The translations under genes were made by a program, and so were the position numbers. This document shows positions 12,368 through 23,215 of a DNA stretch of 64,000 nt, piece by piece. The notes beneath the pieces are model-generated. The model did no database searches. It saw only the letters and a list, made by a program, of their open reading frames with translations, and was not told the DNA's origin. Numbering within the stretch: the first letter of the stretch is position 1; each line of letters starts with the position of its first letter. The stretch is from Balaenoptera acutorostrata. Lineage: Eukaryota; Chordata; Mammalia; Artiodactyla; Balaenopteridae. Location of the stretch: NCBI RefSeq assembly GCF_949987535.1, contig NC_080070.1, positions 11,723,770 through 11,787,769 of the forward strand, read 5' to 3'.

Positions 12368-12541
12368 TGGGGGGCTGGTGGTGGGATGAATTGGGAGATT
12401 GGGACTGACATATATACACTAATATGTATAAAATAGATAAAAGTTCAATGGCCCACAATTTTTACTTAATGTATTACATGAAATTTTCCCCATGACAATA
12501 AATATCCTTCTACAATATGAAACAAAAAAATAAAATAAAGT
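12368..12541 (+). mobile_element. Short chimeric L1-derived insertion
   Basis: Positions 12370-12450 match the L1 3' UTR text at 135-205 (a shared 'gatgaattgggagattggga' stretch and 'tgtataaaatagataa'). The sequence then switches to non-L1 DNA with a possible AATAAA signal near 12499 and an A-rich tail at 12522-12541. It is flanked by 'aaaatttcaaatct' at 12351 and 12542. This fits an L1 copy fused to another RNA, or with an unusual 3' extension. Confidence 0.6.
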
Positions 12542-12639
12542 AAAATTTCAAATCTCCACCAGCACTTTCCAGTACTCTTCCATACACTGTTTTCCCCATA
12601 GCACTATTGCCACCTGAATTGGTATACATATTTGTTTCC

Positions 12640-13104
12640 TAGGGCTACTGTTGTTACAGTATTAACTAATTTGTTAATTAATTAAAACTAATTTGTTAAT
12701 TACAACAAACTTGATAGCTTAAAACCACAGATTTATTTTCTTACAATGATGGCGGTCAGAGGTCCAAAATCTGGTGCCTCCTTTGAAAGTTCTAGGGCAG
12801 AATCTTTCCCTGCCTTTTCCAGTTGTTGGCGGCTCCAAGCATTCCTTGGTTTATGACATCATAACTCCAGTCTCTGCCTCCATCTATCTTCACATGGCCT
12901 TTCCCTCAGTCTTCTCCCCTTCTCTCTCTTAGAGGAACATGTCATTGGATTTAGGGTCCACCCAGATAATCCAGGATGATCTTATTTGGATATCTTTAAT
13001 TTAATTACATTTCAAAGACGCTTTTTTCCAAATAAATTCATAATCACAAGTTCCAAGTTGAGGATGTGGACATATATTTTGGGAACCACCATTCAACCCA
13101 CTAC
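12640..13104 (-). mobile_element. MLT1-type (ERVL-MaLR) solo LTR, antisense
   Basis: Read on the minus strand, the text runs from a 'gttgaatggtggttcccaaa' start through 'ttatttggaaaaaagcgtct' and 'agactggagttatgatgtca' to 'taagctatcaagtttgttgt' and 'acagtagccctaggaaacaa'. This is the order seen in MLT1-class LTRs. It is noncoding, with no internal retroviral sequence attached. Confidence 0.7.
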
Positions 13105-13140
13105 ATACATTATGTATGTATGTATGTATGTATGTATTAT
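13105..13140. repeat. (TATG)n microsatellite
   Basis: About seven units of TATG immediately beside the LTR edge. Confidence 0.85.
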
Positions 13141-13310
13141 AAATGTACAAATATATTGTCTGCTATCTGTTCCTACCTACGAGGGTGACAAGTTTTGTGT
13201 TTTGTTATTGTTATATCCCTATCACTTGTGCCTAGTACATAGTAGATACTCAATAAATACTAGTTGAATGAGCTAATTAATATAGTCCCCTTAAAAATAT
13301 ACTGCGTGTA

Positions 13311-13573
13311 GGGCTTCCCTGGTGGCGCAGTGGTTGAGAATCTGCCTGCCAATGCAGGGGACACGGGTTCGAGCCCTGGTCTGGGAAGATCCCACATGCC
13401 GCAGAGCAGCTAGGCCTGTGAGCCACAATTACTGAGCCTGCGCGTCTGGAGCCTGTGCTCCGCAACAAGAGAAGCCGTGATAGTGAGAGGGCCGTGCATC
13501 GCGATGAAGAGTGGCCCCCACTTGTCGCAACTGGAGAAAGCCCTTGCACAGAAACGAAGACCCAGCACAGCCA

Positions 13574-13622
<49 letters not shown>
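13311..13622 (+). mobile_element. CHR-type tRNA-derived SINE
   Basis: Boxes A and B are intact and the tail is a long (AAAT)n run at about 13576-13622. The target-site duplication is 'aatatactgcgtgta' at 13296-13310 and the same with one change (g to a) at 13623-13637. Confidence 0.94.
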
Positions 13623-13625
<3 letters not shown>

Positions 13626-13637
13626 ATACTGCATGTA

Positions 13638-16190
13638 TAAGTAATATTTTTTTATTTGATGAAGCTTCTTATAAGCTTGGTTGATTATATCTAAATCCTG
13701 AGGGATTAGTCTCAGGGTAAACTGCTAAAACTGACTAGCAGAGTTTATATTATGGTTACCTAAACCCACGCAGGCTGGGTCAAAACTTGTCCCTTGCTTT
13801 ATGCATCTCACCTTACAAATAGCTCTCTTCTGTGTGCATTTATCCATTACACTGCTATTAAACATCTTCTCTCTGCTGAGGCTGATTCCCATATTGGTCT
13901 GATCTGTACCGTCTACTTTTCGGAGGCCATGCATTTAGATATTCTTCTCACAAAGAGGTCAAGGCTACATTTTGCTGATTCCCATCTGCTCTTTGAAACA
14001 CAATAGAATTTATGAAGAAATTCTACTTCCACGCTCTCTCTCATTCAGACACTTCTGAAAATAATAAAGAAACAAGCATCCCCTTCCATCGGGAGTCTCC
14101 CAGCTTATATACATGAAGCTCAGGCAGTGTGGACAGTTTCAGACAGGTCGAGGGCACAACCTTCCCCACCAGTTTCCTCATGTAAACCCTAACCAACCTT
14201 CAGTTTGCTTAGGTCTCACACTGGTCCAGATTTTTAACAATCAAGATCTTTTGCATCATGCCAGGTGATCTTCAAGACCACTGTGTAAAGGAAGCAGAGT
14301 AAGCATTATTATTCCTATTTTACACATGAGGAATCTGGTTCAGAGAGTTTAGATGGTTTGCTCCAGCTCACATGACAAAAATATATCTGGGACTAAAACT
14401 CAGATTGTCAGCAACCAGTTGGTTGTTTACACCCCTCATTTACTGATTCCTGCTAAAGATGTCTTTGCCTGTTTTTCCGTGTACACATTTCAGAGCCCTA
14501 TATGACTTTACTGTTATGTTTTGATTCATCTGAATTATCTCAAAAATAATCACTTATCTTTATATGTTTGGGTTTTAAATGGAAATACGTTTATAACCAC
14601 TTTTTTGTGTATGAAGGGACCAAAATATGTTCTAGGAGCAAACATTGAATCATTTCCATTATGAGAATCATTTCCTTTTGTATCTTTATTCTCTAAAGAC
14701 GTTTGCATTTTACCTTTGTTTCTTTCTTTCCTGAGAAGTATACTTCATGTGTCCATTTTTATTTTATTAACAGTTCTCTAGATATAGTAATTGATGATTC
14801 CAACCACATCCCTGCACAATTGGCTTCCACACTAGGCTTGCTAAAGGAGCATGTTTTCTCTCTGGGGAGACCCCATGAGCTAAGAAAGGACCTAGTGCTT
14901 TGAGTTAGCAGATCTGGGTTTTGACCTCTGTTCCCCACTGTCTGTGATTATTCATTATTTACTTCCTTCTGTTCTGGAAGTTTGTAAAATGCAGCAAAGA
15001 GCCCACCTAATGCCTCTTACTTCAAAAGAAAGAGAAAACATTCTTGAAAGTATTGTTTGTGAAAGAGGATGCAAATTATAAAAGCCATTCTATTTTAAAC
15101 TGCTCTAATGGAAGACTTAAATTCCTACTGACATCAGCATGTTACATTGAATACAACTTAAAGTATAGCTCCCTTTGCCATTGTCAGAACTACGAATCAA
15201 GAGTGGGCATATCCATGTGCCCTTCTGCAGCTGTGTGGGTTCATTTTATGAAAAAGGTAAGGCGTACATGGGTAGGGTGTCAGATAAACAAGTAGGAGAG
15301 TTGAGAGACACTGTGGTATAGGACGAAAATCTGTCAATTCCTAAGACTGGGCTAGTGATTTGTATATGAGGTGAGGGAGTGAGCCCAGAGGAAGTAAAAG
15401 AAAACTGAAGAGGAATGAGGGAACACTGAGATCAGAAGAACAGAGGACTGTGAGGGCAAGCTTCCTTTAGCAAATAATATACGAGATGATATTTATTTAT
15501 TTATCAGCTATTATGTGCTCATCCACTAGAGGATACAAATAAACATACTGTGACATCTAGGAGGCAAATATGAAATTCAACACAAAACAACTGAATAAGT
15601 TATATAAGAAGACAAAATATCATTGAAAAAGGTACAGTTCACTTACGGATAACAGAAAGCACTCCAGCTGTTTGAAGCAGAAAGGTACTTAATACAGGGA
15701 AATGGGTGCTTACAAAAAGTGCTGAAAGGCGTAGAGGAACAGTCTCTAGTCTCTGCCACCAAGATTGGCTCCTGGCATAATATCCAGAATGGATTGTTAA
15801 AGCAGCTGCTACCTCTGTCTCAGTCAGGAAACTGAGAAGTCAGGAAGCTGTCACCAAATCTGTTTCTCCCAAATGTTTAATGCTTGCTAGATAAAACAGC
15901 TAATTCATATGCTGCCATCTCTCTCTCCCACTTAACTCAGGAATTTACTCACAGTCTTAGAAACCCCATTTTGGATCAGAGCCAAAGAGAATTCTCTATT
16001 CAAGGGGTATGCCCTTAGAACACAGACTGATGCAGACCTCAGGACACAGCCAAGAGCCCGTGGTTAATGTGGATGTGGTGAGGTCACATTAACGTGAGTA
16101 ATATCCAGGTGAGGCATTAAAGGAGAAAGGATGGAGGACGGAATAGCAGGCACCAAATCAAATTACTTCTTTCTAATCAATTGTAACAGA
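13638..16190. other. Downstream flank of OR6B1, mostly unique
   Basis: No coding gene seen apart from short open frames with no domain. A partial MIR core lies near 14300-14420. 15640-16100 has the look of an old repeat I cannot name. Nothing else identified. Confidence 0.4.
14296..14420 (+). repeat. Partial MIR SINE
   Basis: 'attttacacatgaggaatct' followed by 'gtttgctccagctcacatga' matches a decayed MIR core. Confidence 0.6.
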
Positions 16191-17123
16191 CTAGCCAGAT
16201 CGGATGGCCTGGCAATAAGCCAGTTTCTTCAGAGCCTCTCTGACCTCTCGGTTCCTTAGACAATAAATGAAAGGGTTAAGCGCAGGGGTAACAGTGGCAT
16301 AGAAGATGGAAATAACTTTGTTCATGTTGAAGGCATGAATGGCTCGGGACCAGACATACATGAAAATAGTAGCTGAACAGAAGATGGTGACCACCACGAG
16401 GTGGGAGGCACAAGTAGAAAACGCCTTCTGCTTTCCTGTGGGCATGCGTAGGATGGTGGCCAGAATGCACCCATAGGACAGGACAGTGAGAGAGAGGGGC
16501 AAGAGGAAGATGGCCAGTGCCAGGACAAAGTCCACCGATTCAGCTGTGGACATGTCTGTGCAGGAGAGGTTAAGTACTGGAGAGATATCACAGAAGAAAT
16601 GATTGATGACATTGGGGCCACAGAAGCTGAGGCAAGAGATGAAGTAGATCTTAGCCAAGGAGATGCCAAAGCCATTGGTCCAACCAAGAGGCAGGAGGAA
16701 GCAGAGCCCATGGCTCATAATGATGGGGTAGCACAGTGGGCGGCAGATGGCCACATAACGGCCGTAGGCCACGGCAGCCAGGAGCACACATTCTGTGCAC
16801 ATGAGTGCAATGAAGAAGTAAAGTTGTATCATACAGTGCGTGAAGGAGATGCTGCTGCTCACGGACCAAAAACTAAACAGCACCGTGGGTACAGTGACAG
16901 AGAGGTACCAGGTCTCCGAGAAGGACAGCTTGGCCAGGAAGAAGTACATGGGCTTGTGCAGCGGCCGGTTCTGCTGCACCAACAGGATGATGATCACCTT
17001 TTCAGCCACTGTCAGAATACAGGCCACGAGGAACATGAGGAACACTGTTGCACGCACACCCCAGTTCCCAGGAAACGCCACCAGAATGAACCTGGTGACC
17101 CGTGTCTGGTTCTCCACTTCCAT
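16191..17123 (-). CDS. OR6B1: Olfactory receptor OR6B1, open frame with two lost hallmark residues
   Basis: A single-exon class II odorant-receptor GPCR of 310 residues, expected in the olfactory sensory cilium membrane, coupling to Golf. The text follows my memory of human OR6B1 (311 residues) almost line for line, for example MCTECVLLAA, CLSFCGPNVINHFFCDISP and AFNMNKVISIFYA. Seen: N-glycosylation site N5, PMYFFL 58-63, Cys97 and Cys178 for the disulfide, KAFSTCASHL 233-242, and NPFIY 283-287. Odd: residue 42, normally the TM1 Asn (1.50), is Lys (AAG). The DRY Asp at residue 121 is Gly (GGC). One residue is missing near 148. The frame is intact, but these changes suggest lost or weakened function. 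The start is the ATG at 17123, with a splice acceptor 26 bases upstream. The next OR locus lies 21 kb away. Confidence 0.93.
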   Translation of the reverse strand: MEVENQTRVTRFILVAFPGNWGVRATVFLMFLVACILTVAEKVIIILLVQQNRPLHKPMYFFLAKLSFSETWYLSVTVPTVLFSFWSVSSSISFTHCMIQLYFFIALMCTECVLLAAVAYGRYVAICRPLCYPIIMSHGLCFLLPLGWTNGFGISLAKIYFISCLSFCGPNVINHFFCDISPVLNLSCTDMSTAESVDFVLALAIFLLPLSLTVLSYGCILATILRMPTGKQKAFSTCASHLVVVTIFCSATIFMYVWSRAIHAFNMNKVISIFYATVTPALNPFIYCLRNREVREALKKLAYCQAIRSG

Positions 17124-17148
17124 ATTGGAGACACAGGGCTTAACTCTC

Positions 17149-17166
17149 CTGGGGGAAAAAAATCAC
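17149..17166 (-). promoter_or_regulatory. Putative splice acceptor of the OR6B1 coding exon
   Basis: On the minus strand, 'gtgatttttttcccccag' gives a strong polypyrimidine tract ending in AG 25 bases before the ATG. This fits the usual OR gene plan, in which a noncoding 5' exon is spliced to one coding exon. The upstream exon was not identified. Confidence 0.55.
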
Positions 17167-17204
17167 TTGGTCAGAATTCCATCTTTGGCTTCTCTGACTA
17201 GTAA

Positions 17205-17440
17205 TAACAGTAACAGATATCATGTTTTAATAGTATATTATAGGCTAGATCATACACTGGGTACATTATGCACATAATGTAATTTGATTCTCACACAGCC
17301 TCTTTATACATGTTATTATACCCATCTTAGTAATGAAGAAACTGAGCTTTGCAAAGGTATTAAGTTACTTAACCACATTCCCACTGGCAGCAGGGCAGGA
17401 ATCACATTCAAGTCCAAGTCTAAACAACATGCTCTATCTA
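17205..17440 (+). repeat. MIR SINE
   Basis: 'taatgaagaaactgagcttt' followed by 'agttacttaaccacattccc' and 'caggaatcacattcaagtcc' is a MIR core and tail, lying just upstream of OR6B1 in the opposite orientation. Confidence 0.75.
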
Positions 17441-17727
17441 ATATCCTACACTGCCCTTCACAACCACACCCAAATTAAACAGTATCAAAACGCCATGTTC
17501 CATGTTACCACTGCCAATTCTAAAGGATACACCTGGCTTTCTTGGCCTTTCATCCACCCAGAGCTCTGGAAATTCTACCTTTACAATTCATTTATCCCTC
17601 AAATACCAATACTTTTTTCCCTCTACAATCCACGGAGATAGAGTGAAGCCTGTCATATTCTGTGAGGTGCATGAGAAGGTGAGATGAGGAGAGTTCAGCT
17701 TTTCAGTATTAAAAACCTGGACCTCGG

Positions 17728-17985
17728 GCTTCCCTGGTGGCGCAGTGGTTGAGAGTCTGCCTGCCAATGCAGGGGACACGGGTTCGAGCCCTGGTCTGGG
17801 AAGATCCCACATGCCACGGAGCAACTAGGCCTGTGAGCCACAACTACTGAGCCTGCGCGTCTGGAGCCTGTGCTCCGCAACAAGAGAGGCCACGATAGTG
17901 AGAGGCCCGCACACCGCGATGAAGAGTGGCCCCTGCTTGCTGCAACTAGAAAAAGCCCTAGCACAGAAACGAAGACCCAACATAG

Positions 17986-18013
<28 letters not shown>
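17728..18013 (+). mobile_element. CHR-type tRNA-derived SINE
   Basis: Complete head with boxes A and B and an unusual (AATC)n tail of about seven units at 17984-18012 in place of (AAAT)n. Its 3' side runs directly into L1 sequence. I could not find a target-site duplication. Confidence 0.9.
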
Positions 18014-18016
<3 letters not shown>

Positions 18017-18032
18017 ACTTAAAAAAAAAAAG

Positions 18033-21000
18033 AAAAAAGAAAATAAAGACTATTACAAGAGACAAAGAAGGACACTACATAATGATCAAGGGATCAATCC
18101 AAGAGGAAGATATAACAATTGTAAATATTTATTCACCCAACATAGGAGCACTTCAATACTTAAGGCTAATGCTAACAGCCATAAAAGGGGAAATCAACAG
18201 TAACACAATCATAGTAGGGGACTTTAACACCCCACTTTCACCAATGGATAGATTATCCAAAATGAAAATAAATAAGGAAACACAAGCTTTAAATGATACA
18301 TTAAACAAGATGGACTTGATATTTATACGACATTCTATCCAAAAACAACAGAATACACTTTCTTCTCAAGTGCTCATGGAACATTATCCGGGATAGATCA
18401 TATCTTGGGTCACAAATCAAGCCTTGGTAAATTTAAGAAAACTGAAATCGTATCAAGTATCTTTTCTGACCACAATGCTATGAAAATACATATCAATTAC
18501 AGGGAAAAAATCTGTAAAAAATACAAACACATGGAGGGTAAACAATACAATACTAAATAACCAAGAGATCACTGAAGAAATCAAAGAGGAAATCAAAAAA
18601 TACATAGAAACAAATAACAATGAAAACACAATGACCCAAAACCTATGGGAGGCAGCAAAAGCAGTTCTAAGAGGGAAGTTTATAGCAATACAACCGCACC
18701 ACAAGAAACAAGAAACATCTCAAAAAACAACCTAACCTTACACCTAAAGCAGTTAGAGAAAGAAGAACAAACCCCAAAGTTAGCAGAAGGAAAGAAATAA
18801 TAAAGATCAGATCAGAAATAAATTAAAAAGAAATGAAGAAACAATAGCTAACGTCAATAAAACAAAAAACTGGTTCTTTGAGAAGATAAAGAAAATTGAT
18901 AAACCACTAGCCAGACTCATCACAAAAAAAAGCGAGAAGACTCAAATCAACAGAATTAGAAATGAAAAAGGAGAAGTAACAACTGACACTGCAGAAATAC
19001 AAAGGACCATGAGAGATTACTACAAGCAACTATATGCCAATAAAATGGACCACCTGGAAGAAATGGACACATTCTTAGAAAAGGACAACCTCGTGAGACT
19101 GAACCACGAAGAAATAGAAAATATAAACAGACCAATCACAAGCCCTGAAATTGAAACTGTGATTAAAAATCTTCCAACAAACAAAAGCCCAGGACCAGAT
19201 GGCTTCACAGGCAAATTCTATCACACGTTTAGAGAAGAGCTAACACCTATCCTTCTCAAACTCTTCCAAAATATAGAAGAGGGAGGAACCCTCCCAAACT
19301 CATTCTACAAGGCCACCATCACCCTGATACTAAAACCAGACAAAGATGTCACAAAGAAAGAAAACTACAGGCCAATATCACTGATGAACATAGATGAAAA
19401 ATCCTCAACAAAATACTAGCAAACAGAATCCAACAGCACATTAAAAGGATCATACACCATGATCAAGTGGGGTTTATTCCAGGAATGCAAGGATTCTTCA
19501 ATATATGCAAATCAATCAATGTGATACACCATATTAGCCAACTGAAGGAGAAAAACCATATGATCATCTCAATAGATGGAGAAAAAGCTTTCAACAAAAT
19601 TCAACACCCATTTATTATAAAACCTCTCCACAGGTAGGCACAGAGGGAACTTATCTCAACATAATAAAGGCCATATATGACAAATCCACAGCCAACATTG
19701 ATCTCAATGGTGAAAAATTGAAACCATTTCCAAGATCAGGAATAAGACAAGGTTGCCCACTCTCACCACTATTATTCACAATAGTTTTGGAAGTTTTAGC
19801 CAGAGCAATCAGAGAAGAAGAAGAAATAAAAGGAATCCAAACTGGAAAAGAAGAAGTAAAGGTGTCACTGTTTGCAGATGACATGATACTATACATAGAG
19901 AATCCTAAAGATGCTACCAGAAAACTCCTAGAGCTAATCAATGAATTTGGTAAAGTAGCAGGATTCAAAATTAATGCACAGAAATCTCTTGCATTTCTAT
20001 ACACTAATGACAAAAAATCTGAAAGTGAAATTAAGAAAACACTCCCATTTACCATTGCAACAAAAAGAATAAAATATCTAGGAATAAACCTACCTAAGGA
20101 GACAAAAGACCTGTATGCAGAAAATTATAAGACACTGATGAAAGAAATTAAAGATGATACAAATAGATGGAGAGATATACCATGTTCCTGGATTGGAAGA
20201 ATCAACATTGTGAAAATGACTCTACTACCCAAAGCAATCTACAGAGTCAATGCAATCCCTATCAAACCACCACTGGCATTTTTCACAGAACTAGAACAAA
20301 AAATTTCACAATCTGTATGGAAACACAAAAGGCCCCGAATAGCCAAAGCAATCTTGAGAAAGAAAAACGGAGCTGGAGGAATCAGGCTCCCTGACTTCAG
20401 ACTATACTACAAAGCTACAGTAATCAAGACAGTATGGTACTAGCACAAAAACAGAAATATAGATCAATGGAACAGGATAGAAAGCCCAGAGATAAACCCA
20501 CACACATATGGTCACCTTATCTTTGATAAAGGAGGCAAGAATATACAATGGAGAAAAGACAGCCTCTTCAGTAAGTGGTGCTGGGAAAACTGGACAGCTA
20601 CATGTAAAAGAATGAAATTAGAACACTCCCTAACACCATACATGAAAATAGACTCAAAATGGATTAAAGACCTAAATGTAAGGCCAGACACTATAAAACT
20701 CTTAGAGGAAAACATAGGTAGAACACTCTATTACATAAATCACAGCAAGATCCTTTTTGACCCATCTCCTAGAGAAATGGAAATAAAAACAGAAATAAAC
20801 AAAGGGGACCTAATGAAACTTAAAAGCTTTTGCACAGCAAAGGAAACCATAAACAAGATGAAAAGACAACCCTCAGAATGGGAGAAAATATTTGCAAATG
20901 AAGCAACTGACAAAGGATTAGTCTCCAAAATATACAGGCAGCTCATGCAGCTCAGTATCACAAAAACAAACAACTCCATCCAAAAATTGGCAGAAGATCT

Positions 21001-21955
21001 AAATAGACATTTCTCCAAAGAAGATATACAGACTGCCAACAAACACATGAAAGGATGCTCAACATCACTAAGCATTAGAGAAATGCAAATGAAAACTACA
21101 ATGAGGTATCACCTCACACTGGTCAGAATGGCCATCATCAAAAAATCTACAAACAATAAATGCTGAAGAGGGTGTGGAGAAAAGGGAACACTCTTGCACT
21201 GTTGGTGGGAATGTAAAGTGATACAGCCACTATGGAGAACAGTATGGAGGTCCTTAAAAAACTAAAAACAGAACTACCATACGACCCAGCAATCCCACTA
21301 CTGGTCATGTACCCTGAGAAAACCATAATTCAAAAAGAGTCATGTACCACAATGTTCATTGCATCTCTATTTACAACAGCCAGAACATGGAAGCAACCTA
21401 AGTGTCCATTGACAGATGAATGGATAAAGAAGATGTGGCCCATATACACAATGGAATATTACTCGGCCATAAAAAGAAATGAAATTGAGTTATTTGTAGT
21501 GAGGTGGATGGATCTAGAGTCTGTCACACAGGGTGAAGTAAATCAGAAAGAGAAAAACAAATACGGTATGCTAACCCATATATATGGAATCTAAAAAAAA
21601 AGTGGTTCTGAAGAACCTAGGGGCAGGACAGGAATAAAGACACAGACGTAGAGAATGGACTTGAGGACATGGGGAGGGGGAAGGGTAAGCTGGGACGAAG
21701 TGAGAGAGTGGCATGGACTTATATATATGACCAAATGTAAAACAGATAGCTAGTGGGAAGCAGCCGCATAACACAGTGAGATCAGCTCGGTGCTTTGTGA
21801 CCACCTAGAGGGGTGGGGTAGGGAGGGTGGGAGGGAGGCGCAAGAGGGAGGGGATATGGGGATATATGTATATGTATAGCTGATTCACTTTGTTATAAAG
21901 CAGAAACTAACACACCATTGTAAAGCAATTTTACTCCAATAAAGATGTTAAAGAA
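18033..21955 (+). mobile_element. 5'-truncated L1 LINE, ORF2 and 3' UTR
   Basis: About 3.9 kb starting inside the ORF2 endonuclease region (IVNIYSPNIGA and VGDFNT in the frame at 18082). The RT N-terminal text follows ([14 protein letters not shown] near 19180), then the RT core with [10 protein letters not shown] near 19865. The C-terminal region (near 20612-21594, ending LTHIYGI) and a 3' UTR closing with 'tactccaataaagatgttaa' complete it. The frame is broken at several points, so it cannot mobilise itself. It lies in opposite orientation to the 30-36 kb L1 and is similar in sequence. Confidence 0.93.
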
Positions 21956-21959
21956 AATA

Positions 21960-22370
21960 CAATGAGAAGCAAGTGAAAGGATTCAAGCTGAACAGGGGTA
22001 CGGAATGATTCATGCTTGGAAAGATAACTTTGTCATTGCAAAAGATTCTAGGGAGGCAAGAGTGGGAGTTGTGAGACTGTTGGAGGGTGCTCGGGGAAGG
22101 TGACAGTAACCTTGAAAGCAATGGTTTCAGGGAAGTGAGTGCACTGCAGATCCATTTTAGAAGCATCTTTAATGGTAACTGATGGATTAAATAGGGGAGG
22201 TAAGAGAAGAGAGGAATCAAGGAGGAATCTCAGGTATATGGCTTATTATCTGGAAGTGTGCCATTTACTATGATGGGGAAAACGGGATGTTTATGGACAT
22301 TTCCTCAGGGTTGCAGAGATGGCAATGGGCACGAATTTGGTAGGGTTTTGTTTTGACGAGTTTTAACATG
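21960..22370 (+). repeat. Old interspersed repeat, family not named
   Basis: Text such as 'gaggaatcaaggaggaatct' and 'tgccatttactatgatgggg' matches the unnamed repeat family described at 8193. A different part of the consensus is kept here. Confidence 0.5.
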
Positions 22371-22394
22371 AAGCCTGAACAATCAGTCCAGAAT

Positions 22395-22640
22395 ATTCTC
22401 TAATAATAATTTATCAATTATTGCTAGGTGCTGGGAAATTTGCTAAGTATTTTTTGACTATCCCATTTAATCTACAAAACAAACCAGTGAGGTATTGTTA
22501 CTCTGATTTCACAGAGGACACTGTAGTTTAGACTGATTAAGTAACATTTCCAAGTTTGAGAGTGAAGAAATCAGAATTACAGTGAAGCCATGGTCTGTCT
22601 GACTACAAAAGCATAGTCTCAACCACTAGGCTGTCTCATG
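22395..22640 (+). repeat. MIR SINE
   Basis: 'attgctaggtgctgggaaat', then 'tgatttcacagaggacactg' and 'gattaagtaacatttccaag', follow the MIR order. Confidence 0.7.
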
Positions 22641-22819
22641 TACAGATAAGGAATACCAGATTTTGCCCTCGACACCTTTTTTATATTTAAAATTTCTGAT
22701 AACTTCAGGAAATGTTCTCTAACTGTACTGAAATTTCATTATAGGCACAGGCTATTATAGACGAGCTCAAATTTTAAGAAATGTGACACAGATACATATT
22801 TAATCACACATATAAAACA

Positions 22820-23215
22820 GCAATGAACATATAGAAATGCCTGGTAAATGTATCAGAGAAGAGATAATCATTAGATTGAGTCTTAAAATATAAATAAGTT
22901 AGAGGATGAGGCATTTTAGGCAGATGAATCAGAGTGAACAAAGGCATAGAGATAGGAAATAGCCTGACATTTTCAGGGAAGCAACTCATTAAGATTTACC
23001 TGCTCTGTGAGTGGGCAAGTTAATTAATGAACAGAAAAGGAGAGAGAGAAAAGGGGGGACAGGAGAGCGAGAGAAAGGAGGTGGGGGAGAGAGAGAGAGA
23101 AGGAGAGATAAAATAATGTTAAGGACCAGATTATGGAGACCTTCATATGAAATACTACGGGATTTAAGAATTATCCCGTATTATAGACAATAAGTAATCA
23201 TTGAACGTTTTTCAG
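22820..23215 (+). repeat. Old interspersed repeat, family not named
   Basis: 'gatgaggcattttaggcaga', 'aacaaaggcatagagatagg' and 'ggaccagattatggagacct' belong to the same unnamed family. A purine-rich (GAGA/GGGA) tract at 23035-23108 interrupts it. Confidence 0.5.
23035..23108. repeat. GA-rich polypurine tract
   Basis: About 70 bases almost wholly A and G, with GAGAGA and GGGGA runs. Such tracts can form triplex structures. The accompanying open frame is low-complexity only. Confidence 0.85.

Noticed and set aside
12640..13104. A retroviral provirus
   Set aside because: Only an old LTR is seen; there is no internal coding sequence on either side.
16599..17201. 200-residue open frame on the plus strand opposite OR6B1
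   Set aside because: It is the antisense shadow of a conserved receptor exon. No recognisable domain, and the minus-strand frame carries the OR family motifs.
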